A stretch of 10,881 nucleotides of DNA from contig JANXRU010000322.1 of the NCBI GenBank assembly GCA_025356715.1, forward strand, positions 1-10,881, read 5' to 3'. This document shows, one piece after another, positions 1 through 6,303 of this stretch. The notes under the pieces were generated by a model, which saw only the letters and a program-made list of their open reading frames with translations, searched no databases and was not told the origin of the DNA. Source of the stretch: Bacteroidota bacterium (lineage in GTDB: Bacteria; Bacteroidota; Bacteroidia; B-17B0; B-17BO). The position numbers and the translations under genes are program-made. Position 1 is the stretch's first letter. Every line of letters begins with the position of its first letter.

Positions 1-1230
1 AAAAATATAAAAAGCTTAGTGCAAGTTCGTGAAGCTGGAATTTTAAAAGTAAGCGGCGCAGATATGAAAGAACTACCATGTATTGAAAATGCTTGGTTAG
101 CGGTTGACAATGGTATTATTGCGGATTATGGTTCGATGGAAGATTTTCCGGGAATTGAAGATTGGAAAGGTTTAGAAATAATAGATTGTGAAGGAAAATT
201 AATTTTGCCTTGTTATGCCGATAGCCACACGCATATTGTGTATGCGGGAAACAGAGAAGGTGAGTTTGTAGATAGAATTAATGGATTGAGTTACGAAGAA
301 ATTTTTGAACGAGGTGGTGGCATTTTAAATTCAGCAAAAAAATTAGCAGAAGCAACGGAAGATGAATTGTTTAAACAAGCCATGGTTCGCTTAAAAGAAC
401 TGATAAGTCAAGGTACCGGAAGCATTGAAATTAAAAGTGGTTATGGCTTAAGTGTTGAAAGCGAATTAAAAATGTTACGTGTGATTAAACGGATTAAAGA
501 TTTGAATATACTGCCTATAAAGGCTACATTCCTTGGTGCTCATGCGTTGCCGCTGGATTATAAGCAAGATAAAGCGGGCTATATTAATTTAATCATTAAT
601 GATATGCTTCCGAAAATTGCTGCTGAAAAATTAGCAGATTACATAGATGTATTTTGCGAACAAAATTATTTTACGTATGAAGAAACCAAAACGATTTTAG
701 AAGCAGGTAAAATACATGGTTTGATTCCTAAAGTACATGCTGAGCAAATGAGCCATGCTGGCGGTATTAAAGCAGGAGTAGAGTGTGGTGCCATTAGCGT
801 TGATCATTTAGAGTTTTGTGATGATACAGATATTGCTTTATTAAAACACTCAAACACGATGGCAACAGTGCTTCCGGGAGCTGCCTTCTTTTTAGGATTA
901 CCATTACCACCTGCTCGTAAAATGATTGATGCAGGTTTGCCAATAGCCTTTGCAAGTGATTTTAATCCAGGTTCTTGCCCAAGTGGTAATATGAATTTTA
1001 TGATGAGTTTAGGTTGTGTACAATATAAATTAACACCAGAGGAGGTAATTAATGCTTGTACCATAAATTCTGCTTATGCCATGCAATTATCTCATGAAAT
1101 AGGTAGTATTACCATTGGTAAGAAAGCCAACTTTTTTATAACAAAGCCTATTAGCTCGTATGGTTTTATACCGTATTCGTATGGAAGTAATTTGATTGAA
1201 AGTGTATATTTAAGTGGCATTAAGCAGTAG
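1..1230 (+). CDS. hutI: Imidazolonepropionase, 5'-truncated by window edge
   Basis: This enzyme hydrolyses 4-imidazolone-5-propanoate to N-formimino-L-glutamate, the third step of cytosolic histidine degradation. It is a metal-dependent amidohydrolase. Counting residues from the GTG at 19, the sequence shows the metal-binding HxH (H70, H72) in DSHTHIVYAGNREGEF, the third ligand region HAEQ (H240), SVDH (H263) and the late Asp in FASDFNPGSCPSGN (D314), all typical of HutI. The GTG at 19 is probably not the true start: the frame stays open to base 1 and encodes KNIKSL before VQVRE, which matches the usual HutI N-terminus, so only a few residues should be missing. The 3' end is intact (TAG at 1228-1230). 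No hutH or hutU is visible; they could lie upstream. A WG-repeat gene follows after 15 bp and could be cotranscribed. The family call is firm. Confidence 0.95.
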   Translation, partial: KNIKSLVQVREAGILKVSGADMKELPCIENAWLAVDNGIIADYGSMEDFPGIEDWKGLEIIDCEGKLILPCYADSHTHIVYAGNREGEFVDRINGLSYEEIFERGGGILNSAKKLAEATEDELFKQAMVRLKELISQGTGSIEIKSGYGLSVESELKMLRVIKRIKDLNILPIKATFLGAHALPLDYKQDKAGYINLIINDMLPKIAAEKLADYIDVFCEQNYFTYEETKTILEAGKIHGLIPKVHAEQMSHAGGIKAGVECGAISVDHLEFCDDTDIALLKHSNTMATVLPGAAFFLGLPLPPARKMIDAGLPIAFASDFNPGSCPSGNMNFMMSLGCVQYKLTPEEVINACTINSAYAMQLSHEIGSITIGKKANFFITKPISSYGFIPYSYGSNLIESVYLSGIKQ

Positions 1231-1245
1231 GTTAGCAACAATTTT

Positions 1246-1887
1246 ATGACTAAAGTACATCAACATATTGCAACATTAATTTTTACACTTTTAGCTCTGA
1301 CTTCATTTGGACAGAAAAGAACTAACAACTATTTACTTGCATTTACAGACAGTTCATCAGGTAAAGAACTTTGGGGTTTCAAAACGACAAATGGAGAAGT
1401 GATTATTAAAGCCAAATATGAAGCAATTGCAACAGATACTATGTTTAAAATTGCCTTCGTAGCGCCAAACTTTAAATGGGTTGCGATTGACCAGCAAGAA
1501 AACACTATTTTAATACCGTATATTTTTGATAATGGACCCGACTATATTCAAGAAGGGCTTTTTAGATATGTAGAAAACAATAAAATAGGTTTTGCAAATA
1601 TGCAAGGACGCAAAGTTATTCAAGCAACATTTGACTTTGTTTCAATATTCAATAGCGGATTTGCTGCCTTTAACATCGGTGGACAATCTAAGAAAATAGA
1701 TGAAGAACATTCCTCTTGGCAAGGTGGACTATGGGGATTTATTGACACGATAGGTAAAGTTGTAATTGAACCGAAATTTACAAATGTTTTTGACTTTAGA
1801 GGATTGCATTGCGAAGCTTGGACGCAAGACGGCAAGCATGTTTTAATAGACAAAAAGGGCAATATATTTAAAATTCTAGCGAAATAA
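1246..1887 (+). CDS. Exported WG-repeat protein
   Basis: This is a 213-residue protein with an N-terminal hydrophobic segment (residues about 8-21, LIFTLLALTSFG) that reads as a Sec signal peptide, probably cleaved near residue 23. The mature part holds degenerate WG (KWG-type) beta repeats: ELWGFKTTNGEVIIKAKYEAI at about 41-61, KIGFANMQGRKVIQATFDFV at about 113-132, and GLWGFIDTIGKVVIEPKF at about 161-178, with a last partial unit ending DKKGNIF. Such repeats are known from Bacteroidota surface and periplasmic proteins, but no biochemical function follows from them. ATG 1246 is the only reasonable start, 15 bp after hutI. A short motif resembling the one just before the start (GTTAGCAACAAT) recurs after the stop inside a hairpin. 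No relation to histidine degradation is evident; the proximity to hutI may be accidental. Confidence 0.85.
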   Translation: MTKVHQHIATLIFTLLALTSFGQKRTNNYLLAFTDSSSGKELWGFKTTNGEVIIKAKYEAIATDTMFKIAFVAPNFKWVAIDQQENTILIPYIFDNGPDYIQEGLFRYVENNKIGFANMQGRKVIQATFDFVSIFNSGFAAFNIGGQSKKIDEEHSSWQGGLWGFIDTIGKVVIEPKFTNVFDFRGLHCEAWTQDGKHVLIDKKGNIFKILAK

Positions 1888-1899
1888 GGGCGGAAAGAA

Positions 1900-1920
1900 A
1901 AACTGTTGCAACAATAGTTT
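1900..1920. terminator. Hairpin after the WG-repeat gene, possible terminator
   Basis: A 9-bp stem (1900-1908 with 1912-1920, one G-T wobble) closes on a CAA loop, starting 12 nt after the WG-repeat stop codon. On the + strand it is not followed by a long T run. On the - strand the stem is followed by TTCTTTC, which looks more like an intrinsic terminator for leftward transcription from the NlpC/P60 gene that ends at 2129. It may serve as a 3' end for both convergent transcripts. Termination itself is inferred. Confidence 0.35.
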
Positions 1921-1940
1921 GGCGTAAACCGTTTTAATAG

Positions 1941-2112
1941 AACGCAGATGACACAGTCCTGATAGCTATCGGGAGTTTATGATTAAATAGGGTTTTTCAA
2001 AATCAAAAAAATAATTAAACACAGAGTGAGAGAGAAAAAGACTACACTGAGTGAAAAGCAAAGAATAATTATAATAACTCTGTGACCTCAAAAACCTCTT
2101 AACCTCTGTGTT
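1941..2112. repeat. Dispersed-repeat-like intergenic region
   Basis: The gap between the convergent WG-repeat and NlpC/P60 genes holds no ORF but several repeat-like words: AACGCAGATGACACAG at 1941-1956, an 18-bp near-palindrome at 1957-1974, and CACAGAG/CTCTGTG words in opposite orientation. AACACAGAG at 2018-2026 is the exact inverse of CTCTGTGTT at 2104-2112, and CACAGAGT at 2020-2027 is the exact inverse of ACTCTGTG at 2077-2084. ACCTC words recur between 2085 and 2106. From memory, similar CGCAGATGACACAG and ACACAGAG strings occur in intergenic DNA of many Bacteroidota; I could not check this. No function is known to me. Confidence 0.55.
1957..1974. repeat. 18-bp near-perfect palindrome
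   Basis: TCCTGATAGCTATCGGGA is self-complementary except for one T/G position, which would still pair as G-U in RNA. The core GATAGCTATC is perfect. It is more GC-rich than its surroundings and sits between two segments of repeat-like sequence, as a REP-type unit would. Confidence 0.6.
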
Positions 2113-2128
2113 GAACTTTAAACGATTT

Positions 2129-2686
2129 TTACTTTACCCTACCAGCACTCAAATAACATTTTTTAAAGTAAGGTTCGTTCAAATCGCTTATCATCACTCC
2201 TTTTTTAGTAGAAGCATGTACGAATTTATAATGTTGTAAATAAACACCAACATGCGATGGGCCTTTAGAATCGGTATTAAAAAATACTAAATCGCCTTCT
2301 TGTAAATCATCTTCCGAAATTTTTTTCACTTCAGTTATTACTATTTTTGTTGAGGGCGATATTTTTTTGTGGTATACTTGGTCGTAAAGAGTTGATGCGA
2401 GGCCAGAACAATCAATGCCTGATTTATCTTTGCCTGCGTATTTATAAGGTACGCTATACCAATCATTAATAAATTGATAGAGCTTTTGATTTGTAATGGC
2501 AGATTCAGAAACACCTAATTTATCGGCATATTTTTTTTTAAGTGAAGATGAAATGCTTTCTTTTTGGTTACTGTGCTTGTCTGAATGAACTTCTTTCGTT
2601 TCTTTAGTTATGCTTTGCTGGTGCTTACAAGCCGTAAAATAAATAAGAGCGAAGCTTACTAAAGCATATTTTATGAGCATTTGCAT
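2129..2686 (-). CDS. NlpC/P60 (C40) peptidase lipoprotein
   Basis: This is a probable cell-wall peptidase that cuts peptidoglycan stem peptides (NlpC/P60, MEROPS C40). The 185-residue product opens with a lipoprotein signal: a hydrophobic run then FTAC, with the lipidated Cys at 20. The residues after it (KHQQS) lack the acidic surface-export signal known from some Flavobacteriia lipoproteins, so I infer it faces the periplasm. A charged, Ser/Lys-rich linker (21-55) leads to the catalytic domain: GIDCSGLAST holds the nucleophile Cys93, SHVGVYL holds His145, and FVHAS offers His157 as the third polar residue. The spacing and the GDLVFF motif are those of the family. ATG 2686 or the ATG two codons inside could be the start. 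It lies downstream of gldA on the same strand, 136 bp away, so cotranscription is uncertain. Confidence 0.9.
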   Translation of the reverse strand: MQMLIKYALVSFALIYFTACKHQQSITKETKEVHSDKHSNQKESISSSLKKKYADKLGVSESAITNQKLYQFINDWYSVPYKYAGKDKSGIDCSGLASTLYDQVYHKKISPSTKIVITEVKKISEDDLQEGDLVFFNTDSKGPSHVGVYLQHYKFVHASTKKGVMISDLNEPYFKKCYLSAGRVK

Positions 2687-2822
2687 AACAATAAAGTTAG
2701 GTCAGAATGCCATTCAATTAAGATTAAACATAAAAATGTTTTGGACAATAGATTGTTTAAGAAGCCATAATGTTCATCACAACAATAGGTTCATTAATTG
2801 TAAATGCTTTGCAAAATGTTTT

Positions 2823-3728
2823 TTATTTTTTAGTTAATGCTTTAAACACATCTTCTAATTTTTGTTCTTCTTTATTAAGTGTTAATACACTAATATTATT
2901 TTTTACAGCAAAATTAAATAACTCTTTACGTACATCACTATCAATAGGTGCTACTATTTTCCAAGTATTGGTATCTATTAATACAGCTTCTTCTACACCA
3001 CTTATGGCTTTAAGTCTTTCTATAGAAACGGGCTTATCAAATTCTACGGTAATTAATGTTTTGGTAGTATGTTGTTGTAACGTTTGTGTTTGGTCGTTAG
3101 CCACAATTTCCCCTTTATTAATAATAATAACACGGTCGCACATAGCCTCAACTTCTTGCATAATATGTGTGCTTAACATTACCGTTTTTTCTTTGCCTAA
3201 TTTAATAATCAACGCACGGATGTCTTCTAATTGATTAGGATCTAAGCCCGTTGTAGGTTCATCCATAATTAAAACCTTCGGGTCGTGTATCATGGCTTGC
3301 GCCAGGCCTACACGTTGGCGGTAGCCTTTAGATAAGGCACCAATTTTTTTATTTTGTTCTATTTGCAAGCCCGTCATATCTATCATTTCTTTGACACGCT
3401 CTTTGGTATTTTTTATGTTGTATAGATTACCCGTAAATTCTAAAAACTCTTTCACATACATATCCAAATACAAAGGATTATGCTCGGGCAAATACCCAAT
3501 TTGTTTTCTTACGTCTATGCTTTGTTCGTTGGTATCAAATCCGCAAACGTTTACTTTTCCCTCTGATGGCGGAATGTAGCAAGTAATAATTTTCATCATC
3601 GTACTTTTTCCGGCACCATTAGGCCCTAAAAACCCAACAATTTCATTACTACCAACATTAAACGATACGTTATTTAAGGCTTTTTGTTCGCCATATAATT
3701 TGGTAATATTTTTTACTTCTATTGACAT
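2823..3728 (-). CDS. gldA: Gliding-motility-type ABC transporter ATPase GldA
   Basis: This is the ATP-binding subunit of an ABC transporter of the GldA group, which in Flavobacterium works with the membrane proteins GldF and GldG in gliding motility. The 301 residues carry Walker A GPNGAGKST at 35-43, the family-typical GYLPEHNPLYLD stretch at 78-89 in the Q-loop region, the signature LSKGYRQRVGLA at 132-143, Walker B VLIMDEP at 152-158, D-loop GLDPN, and the switch His188 in STHIMQEVEA. The tail after about residue 220 is the accessory domain of this group. The match to GldA is from recall of the F. johnsoniae protein. gldF and gldG are not in the window; gldA is also apart from them in F. 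johnsoniae. A gldA-like gene alone does not prove gliding, because homologues occur in non-gliding Bacteroidota. It is divergent from rsgA. Confidence 0.85.
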   Translation of the reverse strand: MSIEVKNITKLYGEQKALNNVSFNVGSNEIVGFLGPNGAGKSTMMKIITCYIPPSEGKVNVCGFDTNEQSIDVRKQIGYLPEHNPLYLDMYVKEFLEFTGNLYNIKNTKERVKEMIDMTGLQIEQNKKIGALSKGYRQRVGLAQAMIHDPKVLIMDEPTTGLDPNQLEDIRALIIKLGKEKTVMLSTHIMQEVEAMCDRVIIINKGEIVANDQTQTLQQHTTKTLITVEFDKPVSIERLKAISGVEEAVLIDTNTWKIVAPIDSDVRKELFNFAVKNNISVLTLNKEEQKLEDVFKALTKK

Positions 3729-3745
3729 ATTATTTATTTGCTTTT

Positions 3746-3753
3746 CAAAAATA
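3746..3753 (-). promoter_or_regulatory. Candidate -7 box for gldA
   Basis: Read on the - strand this is TATTTTTG, an exact fit to the Bacteroidota -7 consensus TAnnTTTG, 17 bp upstream of the gldA ATG. A weak -33 candidate (TTCG instead of TTG/TTTG) lies 17 bp further upstream. It is a short, AT-rich motif, so chance is possible. Confidence 0.35.
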
Positions 3754-3917
3754 CGAAAATAATACTTGAGCGAACTGTTTTTTTGATTTACTTAGTACAA
3801 ATTAATGCATACATTGGTAATGGTTCGGTAGACGTGAACGAACAGCGTGTGCTACATTTTTTTAGCTGAATAGATAGAGGCAGATTGTTTAAGAAAAAAA
3901 TGGAGTTGGCGTTAGTT

Positions 3918-3955
3918 CTTGATTTTTTGTTTCTTTTTCATCAAGGAAAAAGAAA
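3918..3955. repeat. Compound inverted repeat with perfect 10-bp hairpin
   Basis: TTTCTTTTTC at 3930-3939 and GAAAAAGAAA at 3946-3955 form a perfect 10-bp stem around the 6-nt loop ATCAAG. That loop is in turn the exact inverse of CTTGAT at 3918-3923, so two mutually exclusive hairpins are possible. The element lies between divergent promoters and has no T run on either side, so it is not an intrinsic terminator. From memory it resembles a TTGAT...TTCTTTTT...ATCAAG repeat seen between genes in several Bacteroidota; this is unchecked. Confidence 0.6.
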
Positions 3956-3984
3956 ATAAGAAATTATTATTATCTTAAATTTTA

Positions 3985-3992
3985 TACCTTAG
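3985..3992 (+). promoter_or_regulatory. Candidate -7 box for rsgA
   Basis: TACCTTAG fits TAnnTTTG with one mismatch and sits 4 bp before the ATG. That would give a leaderless or near-leaderless transcript. No clear -33 TTG is seen at the right distance. Confidence 0.3.
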
Positions 3993-3996
3993 CACC

Positions 3997-4932
3997 ATGA
4001 CAGGTTTAGTTGTAAAATCTACAGGAAGTTGGTATGCTGTGCGTTTGGAAAGCGCTGAGGTTATAGAATGTCGTTTAAAAGGCAAAATTCGCTTAGATGA
4101 TCGTAAAACAACTAATCCCGTGGCTGTTGGAGATATTGTAGATATAGAAAGAAATATAGATGGAAATAATCAAATCACGAATATTCATCCTCGAAAAAAT
4201 TATATTATACGTAAGTCAATTAATTTATCAAAGCAAGCACATATTATTGCCAGTAATTTAGACCAAGCTATATTGGTTGCTACACTGGTGGCTCCCCGCA
4301 CGTCTCTTGGTTTTATTGATCGATTTTTGGTAACTGCGGAAGCGTATGGTATTCCTGCTAAAATCATTTTTAATAAAAAAGATGTATTGGATGAAGAGAT
4401 GATGGTATTGCAGGATGAAATCATTAAATTGTATACTGATATCGGTTACAATTGTTACTCAGTTAGTTCATTTGATAAACAAGACATCGAGTTTTTAAAA
4501 ACGGTATTGAAAGATAAAATTACCTTATTATCGGGGCATAGCGGAGTAGGCAAGTCCACATTAGTAAATGCCATTGAATCTGATTTGGATTTAAAAACGG
4601 GTGATATTTCTTCGGCACATTTAAAGGGAATGCACACAACTACTTTTGCTCAATTGTTTCCTTTATCGTTTGGTGGTGATATTATTGATTCGCCAGGCAT
4701 TAAGGAATTAGGTTTGGTAGAGATGAAAAAAGAAGAAGTAGGACAGTATTTTTTAGAAATATACCGCGCAAGTTCAAATTGTAAATTCAATAATTGTTTG
4801 CATGTGAATGAGCCACATTGTTCGGTTTTAAAGGGCGTAGAAGAAGGTACTATTTCTCAGGAACGCTACCAAAGTTATTTGGGAATTCTTAACGGCGAAG
4901 AAATGGATTGGAAAGATTGGGAAATTAGATAA
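3997..4932 (+). CDS. rsgA: Ribosome small-subunit-dependent GTPase A
   Basis: RsgA (YjeQ) is a cytoplasmic GTPase that binds the 30S subunit late in its maturation and is activated by it. The 311-residue protein has the expected order: an N-terminal OB-fold (about 1-70, including PVAVGDIVDIE), then a circularly permuted GTPase domain with G4 NKKD (126-129) ahead of G1 GHSGVGKST (180-188), G2 region HTTT (213-216) and G3 DSPG (231-234), and a C-terminal zinc site with Cys262, Cys267, His269 and Cys275. The permuted G4-G1-G2-G3 order is diagnostic. The length is normal. ATG 3997 gives the usual MTGLVVKSTGSWY start. It appears monocistronic: gldA is divergent upstream and the esterase convergent downstream. 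Nothing is odd about it. Confidence 0.97.
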   Translation: MTGLVVKSTGSWYAVRLESAEVIECRLKGKIRLDDRKTTNPVAVGDIVDIERNIDGNNQITNIHPRKNYIIRKSINLSKQAHIIASNLDQAILVATLVAPRTSLGFIDRFLVTAEAYGIPAKIIFNKKDVLDEEMMVLQDEIIKLYTDIGYNCYSVSSFDKQDIEFLKTVLKDKITLLSGHSGVGKSTLVNAIESDLDLKTGDISSAHLKGMHTTTFAQLFPLSFGGDIIDSPGIKELGLVEMKKEEVGQYFLEIYRASSNCKFNNCLHVNEPHCSVLKGVEEGTISQERYQSYLGILNGEEMDWKDWEIR

Positions 4933-5036
4933 ATTATGTCTGCCATTTTATTTGTAGTGAAGTCGTATTTACCATAGTCGCGCCATGAGACTCTTGCTAT
5001 AACTGCACGAAATCGAACTTTAAATGATTTAAAAAA

Positions 5037-6182
5037 TTACTCCTTAATAAACTTTGCTTTCCCTCTTGTATTATATTTATCTTTTACAATTAAAAAATAA
5101 ATTCCAGATTGAAGTTTTTCAATACTAATCGTATTAGAATTTATGTTATCAAATAATACCACCTTGCCTAATATATCTGTAATTTCAATACTTTCAGCGT
5201 TATTAAAATTATCTAAGTTAAAATTCAAAATGGTATTTGCCGGATTTGGGTAAACAGAAATAACGGCCGATTGTTTTTCTACTTCAGCAATACTATTTAA
5301 GGTTGCTAAATTATATTTATTAAAAAATCGCCAAATTTCGGTTGACGCATTAATATCTAAATTAGTGCCAATACCTCCAAAAGGAAAGCCAGGCCAAGCA
5401 TGAACTCCACCAATAATTTTAAATAACTCAACACTACTACCCGATGTTCCTCCCGTGTATGTATAATGTTCTGCGGTACAACCGTCGGTTGTACTTGTAT
5501 TTGGAACATTACTAAAAGATGGAATGGAGTTGCAATTGTTTTTTGTTATCCAATATTTTACAACCGAATCAATTGGAGCCATATATTGAGCAGTATTTCC
5601 TGCATAAGGCACGGTAGGATCGGCAGTACCATGAACTTGCATAACAGGAACAGGACGTGTAGGATGACAAAATGCTCCGTATTGTGTTGTAAAAATACTA
5701 CCCGTTACTGATGCAATGGCAGTGATACGATTGCTTAATTCGCAAGCCAAAGTATGGCTCATAAAGCCACCGTTACTCATTCCTGTAGCATAAACACGAT
5801 TTAAATTAATATTGTATTGTGTTTTTAAAGAATCGATGAGGTGTGATATAAAACCGATATCATCAACGCCAGTGGCATATAAACCTGCGTTCCAATATTG
5901 CTGTCCTGCAGAAAAAGTACCGTTAGGATACACCATTAGAAAATTAGCTGTATCTGCAATTGGCATAAAATTGCTATATAGTTGTTGTTGATATGCATTA
6001 CTCGTGTAGCCATGCATATTAATAATAAGTGGGCGAGCAGTAGCGCCTGTGTACAAAGCGGGAATATACAATCGGTAATTGCGATATATACCTCCAGATA
6101 TGATACTATCTACAATTGTAGTTTGAGCCGTGATAAAAAAACTTGATATTAAAAAAGTATAGGTAAGTAAACGTTTCTTCAT
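5037..6182 (-). CDS. T9SS-secreted PHB-depolymerase-family esterase
   Basis: This is a secreted alpha/beta hydrolase of the polyhydroxybutyrate depolymerase/feruloyl-esterase (LpqC-like) family. Its 381 residues start with a signal peptide (MKKRLLTYTFLISSFFITAQ, cleavage about residue 20). The catalytic domain shows the HGY oxyanion region (57-59), nucleophile Ser136 in GMSNGG, acid Asp188 in HGTADPTVPYAG and His261 in GGVHAWPG, with Cys pairs at 146/172 and 217/235 that could form disulfides. Residues about 308-381 (VYPNPANTILNF, ITDILGKVV, LQSGIYFLIV) form a type A Por sorting domain, so export across the outer membrane by the type IX system is expected. The substrate is not given by sequence: polyester, acetyl-xylan and feruloyl esters are all candidates. 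It is convergent with rsgA and divergent from maeB, so probably transcribed alone. Confidence 0.9.
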   Translation of the reverse strand: MKKRLLTYTFLISSFFITAQTTIVDSIISGGIYRNYRLYIPALYTGATARPLIINMHGYTSNAYQQQLYSNFMPIADTANFLMVYPNGTFSAGQQYWNAGLYATGVDDIGFISHLIDSLKTQYNINLNRVYATGMSNGGFMSHTLACELSNRITAIASVTGSIFTTQYGAFCHPTRPVPVMQVHGTADPTVPYAGNTAQYMAPIDSVVKYWITKNNCNSIPSFSNVPNTSTTDGCTAEHYTYTGGTSGSSVELFKIIGGVHAWPGFPFGGIGTNLDINASTEIWRFFNKYNLATLNSIAEVEKQSAVISVYPNPANTILNFNLDNFNNAESIEITDILGKVVLFDNINSNTISIEKLQSGIYFLIVKDKYNTRGKAKFIKE

Positions 6183-6274
6183 ATTAATTAAAATTTGGTT
6201 GATTTTAAGCTAAAATAAACAAATTATAATAGATTTCAATGAATTTTTTAATGACTATTTCTCGTTAAAAATAG

Positions 6275-6282
6275 TACATTCG
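6275..6282 (+). promoter_or_regulatory. Candidate -7 box for maeB
   Basis: TACATTCG fits TAnnTTTG with one mismatch, 21 bp ahead of the maeB ATG in the 121-bp divergent gap. I see no convincing -33 TTG at standard spacing, so this is weak. Confidence 0.25.
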
Positions 6283-6303
6283 TTCTCTTAAAATATAACC
6301 ACT

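Larger units (their letters stand above)
3729..3996. other. Divergent intergenic region gldA/rsgA
   Basis: These 268 bp hold the start regions of two divergent genes and no plausible ORF. Contents seen: the candidate gldA -7 box, a short inverted pair GTTCG/CGAAC at 3823-3827 and 3839-3843, a copy of a 14-mer (AGATTGTTTAAGAA, 3882-3895) also found beyond the 3' end of gldA, the compound hairpin at 3918-3955, an ATT triplet run at about 3963-3972, and a promoter-like TACCTTAG right before the rsgA ATG. Confidence 0.6.

Noticed and set aside
19..21. GTG as the true hutI start
   Set aside because: The frame continues open to base 1 and encodes KNIKSL, which fits the HutI N-terminus, so the real start lies outside the window.
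1231..1920. Integron gene cassette with attC sites
   Set aside because: GTTAGCA and GTTGCAA do not match the GTTRRRY core and no matching RYYYAAC partner or integrase is seen.
2692..2699. TAACTTTA as -7 box for the NlpC/P60 gene
   Set aside because: It has one mismatch, lies only 5 bp from the ATG, and the nearest upstream TTG is too close (15 bp).
2726..2741. AAACAT-AAAA-ATGTTT hairpin downstream of gldA as terminator
   Set aside because: Only a 6-bp, mostly A-T stem with no T run following on the - strand.
2770..3234. 154-residue open frame on the + strand
   Set aside because: It lies almost entirely antisense to the well-supported gldA, and its Ser/Thr/Val/Ile-rich composition is that of a reverse-frame shadow with no domain.
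3930..3955. Rho-independent terminator
   Set aside because: It lies between divergent genes and neither strand has a T run after the stem.
5019..5033. TTTAAAT/ATTTAAA inverted repeat as terminator between rsgA and the esterase
   Set aside because: The stem is A-T only around a 1-base centre, so it cannot form a stable hairpin; it fits base composition.
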